Assembly: GCA_035763745.1 (NCBI GenBank)
Contig: DASUAO010000014.1
Coordinates: 1-64,000 of the forward strand
Reading direction: 5' to 3'
DNA from: DASUAO01 sp035763745
GTDB lineage: Bacteria; Actinomycetota; Acidimicrobiia; IMCC26256; PALSA-555
Length of the DNA: 64,000 nt
Both the position numbers and the translations under genes were made by a program. Position 1 is the first letter of the stretch. Every line of letters begins with the position of its first letter. The notes below the pieces were generated by a model that saw nothing but the letters and a program-made list of their open reading frames with translations, did no database searches and was not told the origin of the DNA. Positions 1 to 7,892 of this stretch are shown here, one piece after another.

Positions 1-180
<180 letters not shown>

Positions 181-304
181 ACCAGGGCCCCCCCACCGGA
201 TGTTGGGGGTGGGTGGCCCCCACGACCGAGGATCCGCCATCCTGGACCGCGCCCCGCTCCGTAGACCTGCCGACGACCACGCCGAGGAGACCAGGAGCGC
301 CACC

Positions 305-1078
305 ATGGCCACCACCGTCGACGAGCACCCCGGACCCGACTCCCGCGGCCCCCGCAACGGTCGCCGCGCCTCGACCCCGCCGAAGTGGATCGAGGTGATC
401 CCCCTCGTCGTCCTCGCCGTGTCGTTCGGGATCATGGCGGCCATCCGTCCGAACGCGGTGCGGGACATCTTCTCCGGCACCCAGGCGATCCTCCTCACCC
501 TCGGCATCGTCGTCGGCTGGCTCGTCCTCTCGCGACTCGTGCTCCCCCGCCTCGTCCGGGACGGCTGGCTGCGCACCGGGGTCCTGAGCGTGCTGGCAGT
601 GGCGCTCGTCCTCGTCCTCATCCTGCCCAGCCTCCGCAGCAAGAAGGTCGTCGAGACGTTCCCCGGGACCGACCGCGCGCCCGCAGCCGCTCCGGCCCCG
701 AACGCCGCACCCACCGACACTCCCGCCGAGGCCCCCGCCCCGGCCGAGCCGGTCGTGCTCGGCACCGGCGCGCTGGGGGGCATCGATCACGACGCGAGCG
801 GGACCGTCAACCTCTACCAGCAGCCCGACGGCAGCTTCGTCGTCGGACTCGAGGGGATCGACGTCGAGCCCGGTCCCGACTACAAGCTCTACGTCGTGCG
901 CGGCTCGGGCCAGGAGCGCCCGGGCGACGGCGCCGTCGACCTCGGCGACCTCAAGGGCAACCAGGGGACGCAGTTCTACGACGTGCCCGCCGGCACGGAC
1001 CTCGCGACTGGCGAGTGGACGGTGCTCATCTGGTGCCGTGCGTTCGCGGTCCCGATCGCGGGCGCGACGCCGAGCTGA
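305..1078 (+). CDS. Membrane-anchored DM13-domain protein
   Basis: This 257-residue protein has three hydrophobic segments (about residues 28-46, 61-80 and 92-109), an Ala/Pro/Glu-rich linker (about 119-150) and a C-terminal DM13 domain (about 150-257) with the typical single cysteine in an IWCRAF motif near residue 244. DM13 domains are thought to be extracytoplasmic redox or electron-transfer modules using that Cys; the exact role is not known. The start at 305 has an AGGAG ribosome-binding site nearby; a frame extension upstream to 200 is Arg/Asp-rich and unconvincing. It converges with the TetR gene, with only 11 bp between the stops. Confidence 0.8.
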   Translation: MATTVDEHPGPDSRGPRNGRRASTPPKWIEVIPLVVLAVSFGIMAAIRPNAVRDIFSGTQAILLTLGIVVGWLVLSRLVLPRLVRDGWLRTGVLSVLAVALVLVLILPSLRSKKVVETFPGTDRAPAAAPAPNAAPTDTPAEAPAPAEPVVLGTGALGGIDHDASGTVNLYQQPDGSFVVGLEGIDVEPGPDYKLYVVRGSGQERPGDGAVDLGDLKGNQGTQFYDVPAGTDLATGEWTVLIWCRAFAVPIAGATPS

Positions 1079-1089
1079 CCCGGGCGAAC

Positions 1090-1803
1090 CTACGGTCCGC
1101 CGAAGAACCCCCGGTGCACGATGGTCGCCAACGTGTCGAGCAGGGTGTCGTCGTCCTCGACCAGGCGACGTGACGCGACGCCGTAGGAGACCCGCTCGAG
1201 CATCGCCATCAGCGCGCCGACGGACGCCGCCTCGTTGGCGGCGATCGGCACGTCGGCCTCACGCATGCGCCGTCCGAGCTGGTCACCGATCGCGGTGAAC
1301 GCCTTCACGCCGAGGCGGTCGACCTCGCGGTCGCCGACCTGGTCCTCCATCCAGGCCCGGATCACGGGCCCGTACCGTCGATAGGTCGTGAGGAACCGCT
1401 CGAGGAACGAGCGAAGCTCCGCCCGACCGGCGTCGTCAGGCGTGATCGGCCCGATGGTGTCGGCGAGGTCGGTGAGCTCGTGCGCGCAGTCCACCGCCAG
1501 CGCGCGGAGGAGGTCCTCCTTGTTGGTGAAGTACAGGTAGAAGGTCCCGTGCGACGTCCGCGCCGCACGCACGATGTCGTCGACCCGTGCCGCGTGGTAC
1601 CCGCGCCTCGCGAACACGCGGAGCCCCGCGTCGAGGAGCCGCTGCATGGTGCGTCGACCCTGGGCTCGGAGCTCCCGCCCCTGGGCGGGCGTTCCGGCGC
1701 TCGCCGCGCGCCGGTCCCGATCAGCCCCGTCACGGTCGGAGGGCGGACGCTCTCGGGGCGCGACGCCGGAGCGCCTGCGATCCGACTTGTACGATTCCGC
1801 CAC
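1090..1803 (-). CDS. TetR/AcrR-family transcriptional regulator
   Basis: About 237 residues with a TetR DNA-binding domain near residues 50-97 (GYHAARVDDIVRAA then GTFYLYFTNKEDLL) and an all-helical ligand domain. It is divergent from the acyl-CoA ligase/acyl-CoA dehydrogenase pair at 1852-4535, the usual arrangement for a TetR repressor of fatty-acyl catabolism responding to an acyl-CoA. Start is uncertain: GTG at 1803 was chosen because it clears the ligase start; GTG at 1848 or ATG at 1647 are alternatives, the last cutting into helix 1. It is a candidate reader of the CTGAC-N6-GTCAG palindrome at 3347, but this is inference. Confidence 0.8.
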   Translation of the reverse strand: MAESYKSDRRRSGVAPRERPPSDRDGADRDRRAASAGTPAQGRELRAQGRRTMQRLLDAGLRVFARRGYHAARVDDIVRAARTSHGTFYLYFTNKEDLLRALAVDCAHELTDLADTIGPITPDDAGRAELRSFLERFLTTYRRYGPVIRAWMEDQVGDREVDRLGVKAFTAIGDQLGRRMREADVPIAANEAASVGALMAMLERVSYGVASRRLVEDDDTLLDTLATIVHRGFFGGP

Positions 1804-1851
1804 GACCCCCCGCTGACACTCGTGCTCGACACGGGCCCGGAGAGGCACCCC

Positions 1852-3366
1852 ATGCTCGGTGCAACCCTACGCGAGGCCGCCCGGCGGTTCCGCGACCAGC
1901 CTGCGTACGTGGCGCCGGACGGGTGGCCGCTCTCGTACGCGTTCCTCGATCGGGCGAGCGACGAGGTGGCGACCGGGCTCACCCGGCGCGGGGTCGGGCT
2001 CGGCGACGTCGTCGCCCTGGTCCTCCCGCCGGGACCCGAGTACCTGGTCGCGTACCTGGCCGCGGCGAAGCTCGGTGCCGTGACCACGGGGGTCAACGAC
2101 CGCCTCACCGACGTCGAGCGGGCCACGGTGCTCGAGCTCGCGGGTCCCCGGGTCGTCATCGGCTCCGAGGGAGCGACCTCGACCCCGCATGAGACCGTCG
2201 AGGTGCGCCGCGCCGACACCCCCGACGACGTCCTGCGCGACCTCCGAATCGACGGCGCTCCCGTCCCGCTCGAACCGGACCCCGAACGCCCGGTCGCCAT
2301 CGTCTTCACCTCGGGGACGACGGGCACCCCGAAGGGCGCGCTCTACTGCAACCGGCAGCTGTCGTTCATCACCAGCGTCGACGTCGGCACGACGTGGGGC
2401 GCCGGCGGCCGCGGTTTCACCGGGACCTCCTTCGCGCACCTCGGCTTCATGACCAAGCTCCCGGGCAACCTCCAACGCGGAGGCACGAGCTTCATCATGG
2501 AGCGTTGGCGCGCCCACGACGCCCTCGCGCTCCTCGAGCGCGAGGGGATGCAGACGGTCGCCGGGGTGCCCACGCAGCTGGCCCTCATGCTGCGCGATCC
2601 CGACTTCGACGCGTTCGACCTCTCCAGCGTCGGGTTCATCGTCGTCGGCGGCGGACCGGTCACTCCCGGGCTCGCGCAGGAGGCACGGGCGCGCTTCGAC
2701 GCCAAGCTCGCCACGCGCTACTCGTGCACCGAGGCCGGCATCGGGCTCGGCACCGGCTTCGACGACCCCGAAGAGGACGCAGTCATCAGCGTCGGGCGCC
2801 CACACGCCGCGGTCGAGCTCGGCGTGCTCGACGACGCCGACGAGCCCGTGACCCCGGGCGACATCGGTGCCGTGTGCCTGCGCTCCCCCGCGGTGATGTC
2901 CGGGTACTGGCGCGCCCCCGACGCGACGCGCGCCGCGTTCACCGCCGACGGCTTCGTCCGGACCGGCGACGTCGGATGGGTCGACGACCAGGGTCGGCTC
3001 CGGCTCGTGGGCCGGAGCAAGGAGATGTACGTCCGCGGCGGCTACAACGTGTACCCGGTCGAGGTCGAGGCAGTGCTCTCGACCCATCCCGACGTCGCAC
3101 ATGTCGCGGTCGTCCCGGCACCCGATCCCGTCATGGGCGAGGTGGGCGTCGCGTTCGTGGTCGCCCGCGACCCGTCGGCGGCCCCGACCGTCGACGGGCT
3201 CCGGGACTTCGGACGCGATCGGCTCGCGGCGTACAAGCTGCCCGAAGGCCTACGGACCGTCGAGGCGCTCCCGCTCACCGCCGGGGAGAAGGTGGACCGC
3301 CGGGTGCTCCGCGAGATGCTCGACGCCGAGACCCCGGGCGACCGGCCTGACGAGCACGTCAGGTAG
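1852..3366 (+). CDS. AMP-dependent acyl-CoA ligase (FadD-like)
   Basis: 504-residue ANL-superfamily ligase that would activate a carboxylic acid to its acyl-CoA through an acyl-adenylate. The P-loop TSGTTGTPKG lies near residues 153-162, the A8 hinge region reads RTGDVGWVD...GRSKEMYVRGGYNVYP, and the catalytic lysine is K480 in AGEKVDRR. The start at 1852 is preceded by GGAG at a good distance. It is followed after 11 bp by an acyl-CoA dehydrogenase whose promoter and operator lie at the 3' end of this gene. Substrate cannot be read from sequence. Confidence 0.88.
   Translation: MLGATLREAARRFRDQPAYVAPDGWPLSYAFLDRASDEVATGLTRRGVGLGDVVALVLPPGPEYLVAYLAAAKLGAVTTGVNDRLTDVERATVLELAGPRVVIGSEGATSTPHETVEVRRADTPDDVLRDLRIDGAPVPLEPDPERPVAIVFTSGTTGTPKGALYCNRQLSFITSVDVGTTWGAGGRGFTGTSFAHLGFMTKLPGNLQRGGTSFIMERWRAHDALALLEREGMQTVAGVPTQLALMLRDPDFDAFDLSSVGFIVVGGGPVTPGLAQEARARFDAKLATRYSCTEAGIGLGTGFDDPEEDAVISVGRPHAAVELGVLDDADEPVTPGDIGAVCLRSPAVMSGYWRAPDATRAAFTADGFVRTGDVGWVDDQGRLRLVGRSKEMYVRGGYNVYPVEVEAVLSTHPDVAHVAVVPAPDPVMGEVGVAFVVARDPSAAPTVDGLRDFGRDRLAAYKLPEGLRTVEALPLTAGEKVDRRVLREMLDAETPGDRPDEHVR
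3347..3362. promoter_or_regulatory. CTGAC-N6-GTCAG palindrome (operator candidate)
   Basis: Perfect inverted repeat CTGACGAGCACGTCAG spanning the 3' end of the ligase gene and lying directly against the TAGGTT -10 element of the downstream acyl-CoA dehydrogenase. One of five perfect copies in the window, all at catabolic promoters. Size and symmetry suit a TetR-family dimer. Confidence 0.7.
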
Positions 3367-3369
3367 GTT
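3364..3369 (+). promoter_or_regulatory. Leaderless -10 element TAGGTT
   Basis: TAGGTT ends 8 nt before the ATG at 3378, so transcription would begin at about the start codon. The operator palindrome at 3347-3362 abuts it. Confidence 0.55.
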
Positions 3370-3377
3370 GCCCGTCG

Positions 3378-4535
3378 ATGGAGCTCGAGTTCACGGCCGA
3401 CCAGGACGACCTGCGCGACGGGGTGCGCGCGATGCTCGCGCGCGAGTGCCCGCCCGAGCTCGTGCGGAAGGTCGTCGAGGACGCCTTCCGCGGCGGCACC
3501 GAGGGACGCACGGGCACCGCAGGTCTCTGGCAGCAGATGGTCGATCTCGGCTGGCCGGCCCTGACCGTGCCCGAGGCCCACGGTGGCCTCGGGCTGGGCG
3601 CGGTCGAGCTCTCCGTGGTCCTCGAGGAGATGGGGCGGGTCGTGGCTCCGGGGCCGTTCGTCCCCACCACCACCCAGCTCGTCCCGGCGATCGCCGAAGC
3701 CGGTGACGATGCGCAGCAGGACCGGTTCCTCGGCGCGGTGGCGGCGGGGTCGTGCACCGGGGCTCTGGCGGTCGCCGAGCCCGGGAGCGGCCTCGACCCG
3801 GCGTCGGTCCGCACGACCGCGAGCCCGGGCGGTGATGGCGCCTGGGTGCTCTCCGGCGAGAAGGCCGCCGTGCTCGGCGCACCGGAGGTCGACGAGATCG
3901 TGGTGGTGGCGCGCACGCCCGGATCGGACGGCGACGACGGCGTGGGCGCGTTCGTGGTCCCGTCGGCCGACCTCACGATCGAGCCGATGGCGGCGCTCGA
4001 CCCCACCCGCGGGCTCGCCACGCTCCGGCTCGACGGCGTGACCGTCGCCGCCGATCGGTGCCTCGGTGCCCCCGGCCCGGAGACCGCGACCGCACTGCGA
4101 CGCGCGATCGACGTCGCGGTGATGGGACTCGCGCTCGAGGCGCTCGGCACCTGCCAGACCATCTTCGACGTGACGCTCGAGTACGCGAAGCAGCGCGAGC
4201 AGTTCGGGGTCCCGATCGGCTCGTTCCAGGCCATCAAGCACAAGCTCGCCAACATGAGCGTCGCGCTCGAGCGGGCCCGCGCCACCGGCTACTTCGCCGC
4301 GCTCACCATCGCCGAGGACGACCCCGAGCGGTGGCTCGCGACGTCGACGGCCAAGGCCGCCGCGAACGACTGCCAACGCCTCCTGGCGTCAGAGGGCATC
4401 CAGATCCACGGCGGCATCGGCTACACGTGGGAGCACGACATGCACCTGTATGTGCGCCGGGTGAAGACCGACGCCGCGCTGTTCGGCACGACCGCCGAGC
4501 ACCACGCGCGGATCGCCGACCTCCTGGAGGTCTGA
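3378..4535 (+). CDS. Acyl-CoA dehydrogenase (type lacking the C-terminal IQRN motif)
   Basis: 385-residue FAD-dependent acyl-CoA dehydrogenase expected to introduce the alpha,beta double bond of an acyl-CoA. It carries the REQFGVPIGSFQAIKHKLA flavin/dimer motif and ends with GGIGYTWEHDMHLY, the signature of the one-subunit class that in steroid degraders pairs with a second, longer dehydrogenase subunit. No partner is adjacent here; the upstream gene is an acyl-CoA ligase. The ATG at 3378 has a leaderless promoter. Possibly a homodimer, or it may pair with a subunit encoded elsewhere. Confidence 0.88.
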   Translation: MELEFTADQDDLRDGVRAMLARECPPELVRKVVEDAFRGGTEGRTGTAGLWQQMVDLGWPALTVPEAHGGLGLGAVELSVVLEEMGRVVAPGPFVPTTTQLVPAIAEAGDDAQQDRFLGAVAAGSCTGALAVAEPGSGLDPASVRTTASPGGDGAWVLSGEKAAVLGAPEVDEIVVVARTPGSDGDDGVGAFVVPSADLTIEPMAALDPTRGLATLRLDGVTVAADRCLGAPGPETATALRRAIDVAVMGLALEALGTCQTIFDVTLEYAKQREQFGVPIGSFQAIKHKLANMSVALERARATGYFAALTIAEDDPERWLATSTAKAAANDCQRLLASEGIQIHGGIGYTWEHDMHLYVRRVKTDAALFGTTAEHHARIADLLEV

Positions 4536-4538
4536 ACG

Positions 4539-4567
4539 GTCGGGTGCCGGCGAGTCCGGCGCCCGAC
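4539..4567. terminator. Hairpin between convergent genes
   Basis: 12-bp stem (one G-T wobble) with a 5-nt loop, between the dehydrogenase stop at 4535 and the end of the opposing gene at 4581. No T-tract; fits a bidirectional GC hairpin terminator. Confidence 0.6.
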
Positions 4568-4580
4568 CCGACCGAGGGCC

Positions 4581-5330
4581 CTAGAAGATCAGCTCCCAGA
4601 GCGCGTACCAGACGACCGTGAGGGCGAGACCGGTGCCGATGGCCCGCGTGTGGTTCTCGTAGACCCAGTTCGTGAGGTTCGAGCCCTTCCCACCGATGAT
4701 CCCGAGCGCGCTCAGCTCGAAGGCGAGGAAGATCACGCCCGTGATCGCCCAGTAGATCCCTCGGTCGCTTCCTGTGTCGAAGTCCTGCAGGAAGAAGTGC
4801 CCCGTCCCGATCATGAACATCAGCATCGGGAACGAGAAGATCGTGTTCTGGCGCGAGGCGAGGAGCGCGGCACGCCCTGCGTCGGCCGCGGCCGGGTCGG
4901 CCTCACCACCGGCGAGGACGTTGCGGGCGTTGGCGATGGCGATCTTCTGCTTCGGCCAGATCACGAGCCACACGTTGAGGAACATCGTGATGCCCAGCAG
5001 CATGCCGGTCGCGATGGCGATCCCGGCCGCACCCTTGAAGTAGTCGTCCTGGAGGAAGATGCCGTCGCCGCTCTCGCCCAGGGGGATCAGGCCGAGGAGC
5101 AGACCGAAGCCGAACGTCGCCGCGGCCGCCCAACGGAACCACCACAGCGCCCGGGACGCGAGCTTGTCGATCGTCTGATTGCGCGTCCCCGGCTCGAGCT
5201 CGGCGAACGCGGGGACCTGCACGAAGTTGAAGTAGTACAGCAGGCCGATCCAGGTGATCCCGACCAGGACGTGCGCCCAGCGGGCGGCGAAGTTCAGACC
5301 GAAGTTGTCGAAGATCTCGATGCCGAGCAT
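4581..5330 (-). CDS. Urate hydroxylase (PuuD)-type integral membrane protein, short form
   Basis: 249 residues with about six to seven hydrophobic segments; the N-terminus has WAHVLVGITWIGLLYYFNF, typical of the Urate_ox_N membrane family (His and Trp-Ile-Gly in helix 1). Classical PuuD oxidises urate and ends in a cytochrome c domain; this protein lacks any CxxCH and stops after the membrane part, so electron transfer must use another partner or the function differs. ATG at 5330 has a GGAGAG site upstream; an in-frame extension to 5414 is not convincing. No other purine genes are nearby. Confidence 0.75.
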   Translation of the reverse strand: MLGIEIFDNFGLNFAARWAHVLVGITWIGLLYYFNFVQVPAFAELEPGTRNQTIDKLASRALWWFRWAAAATFGFGLLLGLIPLGESGDGIFLQDDYFKGAAGIAIATGMLLGITMFLNVWLVIWPKQKIAIANARNVLAGGEADPAAADAGRAALLASRQNTIFSFPMLMFMIGTGHFFLQDFDTGSDRGIYWAITGVIFLAFELSALGIIGGKGSNLTNWVYENHTRAIGTGLALTVVWYALWELIF

Positions 5331-5420
5331 TCCGTGGACTCTCCCCCGTGGTGGCTGATCTGGCGGCAACGTAGCACCGACCGGCGTCCGGCCGCAGGAT
5401 CTCCCAGGGCCCACGCCCCA

Positions 5421-5912
5421 CTACAGGTCGGGCGCGCTCGGGTCCGCGGTCGTCCCCTCGCGCAGCGGATCCCGCCGGGGGACGACCATCGAGGAGAAGT
5501 CGGCAACCGCGATCACGTTGTCGTCGGGGTCGAGCACCCGCACCTCGACGACGATGAGCATCCGCCCGGCCCGCACGAGCCGGGCATCCGCGCGCACGAC
5601 GTCCCCCTTGGGACGACCGAGGTAGCGCACGTGCAGGTCGGCGGTCACGAGGCTCTGCGTGGTCGCGTCGAAGCCCGAGGCGCGGGCCGCGCACGAGCCC
5701 GCGGCCACGTCGACCAGCGTCGCGATCGCGCCCCCGTGGAGGTTCCCCGACCCGTTGAACGCCTCCTGGCGGACCGGCATCTCGACGACCACGTGTCCGG
5801 GCGTGTCGTCGACGAAGCGCAGCCCCAGCAGCTTGTGGAGCGGCATCTCGAAGAACGTCGTGCGGAGGTACTCCTCCATCGCACTCCGATCAGGCGCACC
5901 GGCGTCGGTCAT
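5421..5912 (-). CDS. PaaI-type hotdog thioesterase
   Basis: 163-residue single-hotdog protein with the family core NLHGGAIATLVDVAAG, where the backbone around HGG and the following Asp form the acyl-CoA thioesterase active site. It would hydrolyse an acyl- or aryl-CoA in the cytoplasm. Its ATG overlaps the stop of the upstream phosphatase by ATGA, so the two are translationally coupled. Substrate not predictable. Confidence 0.82.
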   Translation of the reverse strand: MTDAGAPDRSAMEEYLRTTFFEMPLHKLLGLRFVDDTPGHVVVEMPVRQEAFNGSGNLHGGAIATLVDVAAGSCAARASGFDATTQSLVTADLHVRYLGRPKGDVVRADARLVRAGRMLIVVEVRVLDPDDNVIAVADFSSMVVPRRDPLREGTTADPSAPDL

Positions 5913-6475
5913 GATCGACCCCCGGCGCGGGGCATCGGAGCGTCGGACTCCGCACCGCGGGCGACGAGTCGCAGCGCGCCGTCGTCGACGACCAGCTCCG
6001 TCACCGAGGCGTGTGCGGGAGCGAAGCACATCACGCGGTCGTCGCCCGTCGCGGCGCCGACCGCCGTGTTGATCGCGACGAAGTGGGAGAACACGATGCT
6101 CTCCTGCTCGAGCGTCGTCAGGGCGTCGAGCAAGGCGACACGCCAGGCCGCGAGCCGGTCGTCGACCTGGGACCACGTGCCCGCAAGGACGCCCCGCAGC
6201 CAGCCGACCCGGTCGGCCGGGTCCACGTGCGGCGCGGTGATCTCACCGACGGCCGGGACGACGTGCGGCTCGGCACCCCAGTGGCTGGCGAGCGGTGCCG
6301 CGGTCTCCCGAGCGCGCCGCAGGGGCGAGGTCAGCACCGGACGCGGCGCGTCCCCGCCGAGCAGGTCGACGAGACCCGCCGCCTGCTCGTGCCCCAGCGG
6401 ATCGAGCCCCGCGTCGGGAGCCGAATCCCAATTCTCGGTGGGTCGCGCGTGACGCACGAGGAGGAGGCGGGTCAT
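5909..6475 (-). CDS. Histidine phosphatase family protein
   Basis: 188 residues; begins MTRLLLVRHARPTEN, with the RHA/RHG phospho-acceptor His of the phosphoglycerate-mutase-like superfamily, a second Arg in TSPLRRARETA and the late catalytic His in FSHFVAIN. It is a small cytoplasmic phosphatase of unknown substrate. It is the first gene of a two-gene unit with the thioesterase (ATGA overlap) and diverges from the LysM gene. Confidence 0.8.
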   Translation of the reverse strand: MTRLLLVRHARPTENWDSAPDAGLDPLGHEQAAGLVDLLGGDAPRPVLTSPLRRARETAAPLASHWGAEPHVVPAVGEITAPHVDPADRVGWLRGVLAGTWSQVDDRLAAWRVALLDALTTLEQESIVFSHFVAINTAVGAATGDDRVMCFAPAHASVTELVVDDGALRLVARGAESDAPMPRAGGRS

Positions 6476-6540
6476 CGGCCAGGCACCGTACCCCCTTGCC
6501 CGCGCTCCCCCGGCCGAGATCGACCCCCCGGAGGTACCCC

Positions 6541-7296
6541 ATGCGACGTCCCCTCGTCCTCGCGACCACGCTCGCCGCCGAGCTCGCGGCCGGCACCCTC
6601 GCCCTCGCACCACCCGTCGCAGCCCAGACCCTGCCCGACGCCCCTGTCGATGCCCACGCCGTCGCGTCCGACCCCGTCGATCCCGGTCCGGGCGATCCGG
6701 GTCCGGTCGCCGAGACGCCGTCGGACGACCCCGCCGAGCCGGGCCCAGCGCCGGTGCGCACCGGCCGCGCCGACCCCTCGCCGGACGGTGATCCTGCCGA
6801 CCAGCCCGCTCCCGCGGTCCCGACCACGATTCGCACCGGGCGACTCGACGAGGCGTTCGCCGTACCCGATCGTCCGACGCGGACCGGCACGAGCGGCGCC
6901 GCCCCCCGGGGCGCGCCAGACGACCCGACGTCGGCCTCCGCACCCCGCACCGCCGGCTCCCCGAAGACCGGCTCCCCGAACACCGGCTCTCCGAACACCG
7001 GCTCTCCGAAGACGAGCCCCCCCACTCCCGACGCGGCAACCTCGCCCGACGCCGGTCCGACCGGTGTGCCGACCGCCGACGCGCCCCGCCACGTCGTCGT
7101 CGCCGGCGACCACCTCTGGGCGATCGCCGCCCAGCAGGTCGCGGCTGCATCCGGTCGTGCGCCGAGCGAGCTCGCGGCCGCCGACGTCGTCACCTACTGG
7201 GTGCAGCTGTGCATGCAGAACCGCCCGCACCTGCGTTCAGGGAACCCGAGCCTCATCTACCCCGGCGAGGTGATCGATCTCCCCGTGACCGGGTAG
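6541..7296 (+). CDS. Secreted LysM-domain protein with Pro-rich linker
   Basis: 251 residues. A signal peptide (RRPLVLATTLAAELAAGTL, with cleavage probably after VAAQ) is followed by a long Pro/Asp/Thr-rich linker and a C-terminal LysM-like module (about residues 180-251, HVVVAGDHLWAIAAQQV ... YPGEVIDLP) expected to bind peptidoglycan. The linker holds four tandem GSP(K/N)T pentapeptides. GGAGG precedes the ATG at 6541. Likely a wall-associated protein, possibly a partner for an enzyme, since no catalytic domain is present. Confidence 0.8.
   Translation: MRRPLVLATTLAAELAAGTLALAPPVAAQTLPDAPVDAHAVASDPVDPGPGDPGPVAETPSDDPAEPGPAPVRTGRADPSPDGDPADQPAPAVPTTIRTGRLDEAFAVPDRPTRTGTSGAAPRGAPDDPTSASAPRTAGSPKTGSPNTGSPNTGSPKTSPPTPDAATSPDAGPTGVPTADAPRHVVVAGDHLWAIAAQQVAAASGRAPSELAAADVVTYWVQLCMQNRPHLRSGNPSLIYPGEVIDLPVTG
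6955..7014 (+). repeat. 15-bp tandem repeat x4 inside the LysM gene
   Basis: Four consecutive 15-bp units of the form GGCTCYCCGAASACS encode GSPKT, GSPNT, GSPNT, GSPKT. The in-frame unit length means copy number can change without breaking the gene. Confidence 0.9.
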
Positions 7297-7338
7297 GCGT
7301 CAGCCGTCCGAGAATCGAGTCGCGAAGACGCTCGAGCT

Positions 7339-7360
7339 GCCCGCTGCGTCAGGAGCGGGC
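7339..7360. terminator. Hairpin between convergent genes
   Basis: Perfect 7-bp stem GCCCGCT / AGCGGGC with an 8-nt loop between the LysM stop and the end of the opposing secreted-protein gene. Candidate bidirectional terminator without T-tract. Confidence 0.5.
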
Positions 7361-7367
7361 GAGGCGG

Positions 7368-7848
7368 TCAACCGGTGAACTTGGGCGCCGCGGCGACCGC
7401 GACGGTGAGGCTCGCCGGCGCGTACGCGAAGTTGATCGCCTGCCCCGACACGTCGGCGTTGGTAACGCTCGGGTTGCCACAGCTGGCGTTGACGGGATAG
7501 CTCCCCGCAGGAGTGCCGAGCGGGACGACGACCTGGGCGCTCCACGTGCCCTCGGGACCCGCGGTGGCGGAGAACGCGACCGGAGGCGTGAACCCGACGG
7601 TGCCGGTCACCACCGTTCCCTCGTCGCACTCGGTGCCACTGATCGTCGTGGGCTCACCCGGCCGGGGTGCACTCACGGTGGACCCGCAGGGAGCCGGTGG
7701 GGAACCCTCCTCCACCGTTGACCACGGCGTTGATCTGCAGTCGAGGATGGAAGTCCCCCGGGAAACCTCCCGCCGGGAGCACACCGATCGCGACCAAGGA
7801 CCCTGCCGCCAGGACCACGCCTGCCAGAACACGACGCAACCGCCTCAT
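7368..7848 (-). pseudogene. Frameshifted secreted protein with signal peptide
   Basis: Reading from ATG 7848, the first frame gives a signal peptide (MRRLRRVLAGVVLAAGSLVA) and a Gly-rich mature start, then runs into an early stop. The sensible continuation (TVSAPRPGEPTTISG ..., about 100 residues with two Cys pairs and a beta-rich, Ig-like look) lies one frame away. Removing a single base from the CC in GGTCCACC near 7677-7683 joins them into a protein of about 159 residues. Either a real decay event or a sequencing indel. No named family recognised. Confidence 0.7.
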
Positions 7849-7892
7849 GGCCGAGCACGCGATCGCCCCAGCCGGCGATGCTCCGGGTCGGC

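Noticed and set aside
1815..1830. CTGACACTCGTGCTCG near the TetR/ligase starts
   Set aside because: Only the left arm matches; the right arm GCTCG differs at three of five positions. Not called as an operator.
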